A DNA stretch of 64,000 nucleotides from Streptomyces sp. NBC_00704 (GTDB lineage: Bacteria; Actinomycetota; Actinomycetes; Streptomycetales; Streptomycetaceae), in contig NZ_CP109000.1 in NCBI RefSeq assembly GCF_036226605.1, forward strand, positions 5,514,501-5,578,500, given 5' to 3'. Under the pieces are notes generated by a model. That model saw only the letters and a program-made list of their open reading frames with translations. It had not been told where the DNA came from and did no database searches. The position numbers and the translations under genes were made by a program. This document shows, piece after piece, positions 62,342 to 64,000 of this stretch (within the stretch, counting starts at the first letter, position 1; each line of letters opens with the position of its first letter).

Positions 62342-63522
62342 GCGGACTCTCCTTCGGCGAGGGGAAGAACGGCGTGCACGCTCCAGCGCGAGCCCTCCGG
62401 TCCGGCGGCGAACGTGCCGCCCAGCAGCGCCGTCCGCTCCCGCATCCCGACGAGCCCGGCGCCCGATCCGGGGGCGCGGGGCCCGTCCCGGTGACCGCAG
62501 GGGCTCAGGACCCGCAGGTCGAGCGCGCCGTCGCGCTGGACCAGGCGGACGGTGACCCGGCCGGGGCGCGCGTGTTTGAGGGCGTTGGTGAGCGACTCCT
62601 GGACGATGCGGTAGGCGGCGAACTCGACGGGCGTGGGGAGCGTGCCGTGGTCGGCGTCGAGGCTGACGTCGAGCCCGTTGGCGCGGGCGCCGTCGACCAG
62701 CGCGCGCAGTCCGTCGAGGGTGGGGGCGGCGGCCGGCTCGCGGTCGCCGCTGCCGTCGCGCAGGATCCCGATCAGCCGCCGCATCTCCGCCAGCCCCTCG
62801 ACGCTGTTCTCCCGGATGACGGCCAGGGACCGGCGGGAGGTCGCCGGATCGTCGAGGGAGAGGGCGGCCGTGGAGTGGATGGCGATCGCGGAGAGGTGGT
62901 TGGCGACCATGTCGTGCAACTCCCGCGCCATCCGCGCCCGCTCGGCCGTGACCGCCTGGGCGCGGTCCGCCTCGGCGAGCAGCGCGGTCTGTTCGGCGCG
63001 CAGCCGGGCGGCCTCGGCGGCGTCACGGTGATCGCGCACGATCCAGCCGGTGGCGGCCGGCCCGTAGGCGACGACGCCCACGATCACGCCGATCAGCAGC
63101 GCCTCCGGCACCCGCCACACCGCGAACGGCACCACGGTCCCCGCCACCGTGAGCAGCCCGGTGATCCACTGGATGCGGCGGGCGGAGGCGAGCGGGCCGT
63201 ACAGGACGGCCGCGTACACGACGTCGGTGAACATCAGGATCGTGGACACGTTGCCCTGGGTCACGAGGTCCGCGGTGATCGTGACGCCGGCGACGGCCAG
63301 AGCCGTGCGCGGGGCCGTCCGGCGCAGCAGTTCGCAGCCGGCCATCACGGTGAGCGGCACCAGCACCGGCCAGGGGCCGTCGAAGAGGGTGATCGGGTCG
63401 TCGGACCTGCGCGTGCCCAGTCCGGCGGCCACCAGGAGCAGCCCGCCGAGCAGTCCGCCGGCCGCGAGGAGCACGTCGAACCGGTGCGGACGGGGGAGGC
63501 GTCGGGCGGGCATGCCCTCCAT
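62338..63522 (-). CDS. sensor histidine kinase (HisKA_3)
   Basis: 394 residues from ATG 63522, GGAGGG eight bases upstream (ATG 63513 also possible). About five membrane helices in residues 15-155, then the phospho-acceptor His in M-A-R-E-L-H-D-M-V-A-N-H. The HATPase domain has E-S-L-T-N-A-L-K-H-A (N box) and G-S-G-A-G-L-V-G-M (G2). No extracellular sensor domain, so it probably senses membrane state. Coupled to the response regulator. Confidence 0.93.
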   Translation of the reverse strand: MEGMPARRLPRPHRFDVLLAAGGLLGGLLLVAAGLGTRRSDDPITLFDGPWPVLVPLTVMAGCELLRRTAPRTALAVAGVTITADLVTQGNVSTILMFTDVVYAAVLYGPLASARRIQWITGLLTVAGTVVPFAVWRVPEALLIGVIVGVVAYGPAATGWIVRDHRDAAEAARLRAEQTALLAEADRAQAVTAERARMARELHDMVANHLSAIAIHSTAALSLDDPATSRRSLAVIRENSVEGLAEMRRLIGILRDGSGDREPAAAPTLDGLRALVDGARANGLDVSLDADHGTLPTPVEFAAYRIVQESLTNALKHARPGRVTVRLVQRDGALDLRVLSPCGHRDGPRAPGSGAGLVGMRERTALLGGTFAAGPEGSRWSVHAVLPLAEGESA

Positions 63523-63666
63523 CCAACACGCCCTCCGCGCCGGGCGCGTGCACCCCGGGGACGGTCCGGGACTGCATCTTTCGATGTACCGCCGGTTCGT
63601 CATCGGCGACGACGAACGCGGGCCGCGGCGGCGGCAGCCTGGGAGGGTGAAGGAGAGGAGCCGACC

Positions 63667-64000
63667 GTGATCGTCGCGCTGATCGTCGCCTGCGAGGCGG
63701 CCTTCTGGGTGCTGCTGGCCGCCGGACTGGCCTGCCGGTACGTGTTGCGCATGCCGAGGCTGGGGCTGGCGCTGCTGCTGTGCGAGCCGCTGCTGGAGGT
63801 CGTGCTGTTCGCCGTGACCGTGGTCGACCTCAGGAACGGGGCCGAGCCGGACTGGCGGCACGGCCTCGCCGCCGTCTACATCGGCTTCACCGTGGGCCTC
63901 GGCCACTCCACGATCCGGTGGGTCGACGCCCGGGTGGCCCACCGCTTCGCCGGCGGTCCGCCGCCCGTGCGCCCGCCCCGGTACGGCACCGCCCGCGCGG
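63667..64000 (+). CDS. small membrane protein (3' end outside window)
   Basis: GTG 63667 with AAGGAGAGG upstream; the frame is open to the last base. Three hydrophobic segments (I-V-A-L-I-V-A-C-E-A-A-F-W-V-L-L, L-A-L-L-L-C-E-P-L-L-E-V-V-L, Y-I-G-F-T-V-G-L-G-H-S-T) and a Pro/Arg-rich end. No named family recognised. Divergent from the kinase gene, sharing its upstream region. Confidence 0.75.
   Translation, partial: MIVALIVACEAAFWVLLAAGLACRYVLRMPRLGLALLLCEPLLEVVLFAVTVVDLRNGAEPDWRHGLAAVYIGFTVGLGHSTIRWVDARVAHRFAGGPPPVRPPRYGTARA

Overview
The window is a high-GC chromosomal segment of a Streptomyces. The right two thirds carry the conserved order nrtL-lysA-hom-thrC-thrB-rho-(secreted protease)-(LCP protein)-rpmE-prfA-prmC-TsaC/Sua5-(low-MW phosphatase)-glyA-WecA/MraY-atpIBEFHAGDC-DUF2550. 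I recognise this order from S. coelicolor and relatives. GTG/TTG starts, GGAGG-type ribosome binding sites, ATGA/GTGA overlaps and extreme third-position GC all fit.

Layout. (1) 1-7937 is chromosomal: the end of a LacI regulator, a DUF4190 protein, a TerD protein fused to a PD-(D/E)XK nuclease-like domain, two small membrane-anchored helical proteins, a DUF3761 secreted protein, a suppressor-of-fused-like protein and a zinc-ribbon protein. (2) 7938-30293 is an actinomycete integrative and conjugative element (AICE) in the 3' half of a tRNA-Arg(CCG) gene. It is bounded by a perfect 50-bp direct repeat lying within a roughly 90% identical 116-bp repeat. Its right half is the AICE backbone: XRE/DUF5753 regulator, HATPase, HTH protein coupled to a PP2C-like protein, SCO3933-like protein, FtsK/TraB translocase, DUF2637 and Spd-like spread proteins, RepSA-type HUH initiator, Xis and a tyrosine integrase. 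The integrase is broken by a one-base deletion. A CTAG-centred palindrome (core GTCTAGGGG/CCCCTAGAC) recurs at several backbone promoters. (3) The left half of the element is lower-GC cargo: an XRE-RES-toxin operon with two membrane-anchored partners, a SLATT-type 2TM protein, a BrnT/BrnA toxin-antitoxin pair and an orphan GvpU-like protein. Two identical 885-bp IS5-type insertion sequences lie there in opposite orientation. One of them interrupts an IS1380-family transposase gene, and each has its own 3-bp target duplication.

(4) 30321-64000 is core chromosome. It holds a single-domain response regulator, the lysine/threonine genes, Rho, a secreted trypsin-like protease with FG-GAP repeats, translation-termination genes (rpmE, prfA, prmC), t6A synthesis, a phosphatase-like protein lacking the catalytic Cys, SHMT, the phosphosugar transferase and the complete F1Fo ATP synthase operon. 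It ends with a chitinase under a classical 12-bp direct-repeat chitin promoter, a NarL-type two-component system and the start of a small membrane protein.

The most noteworthy content is the chemical-stress and conflict gene set: the TerD-nuclease fusion, HEPN/RES operon, SLATT, BrnTA, and a small family of membrane-anchored helical proteins present on both the chromosome and the element. The precisely readable history of IS insertion and AICE decay is also notable.
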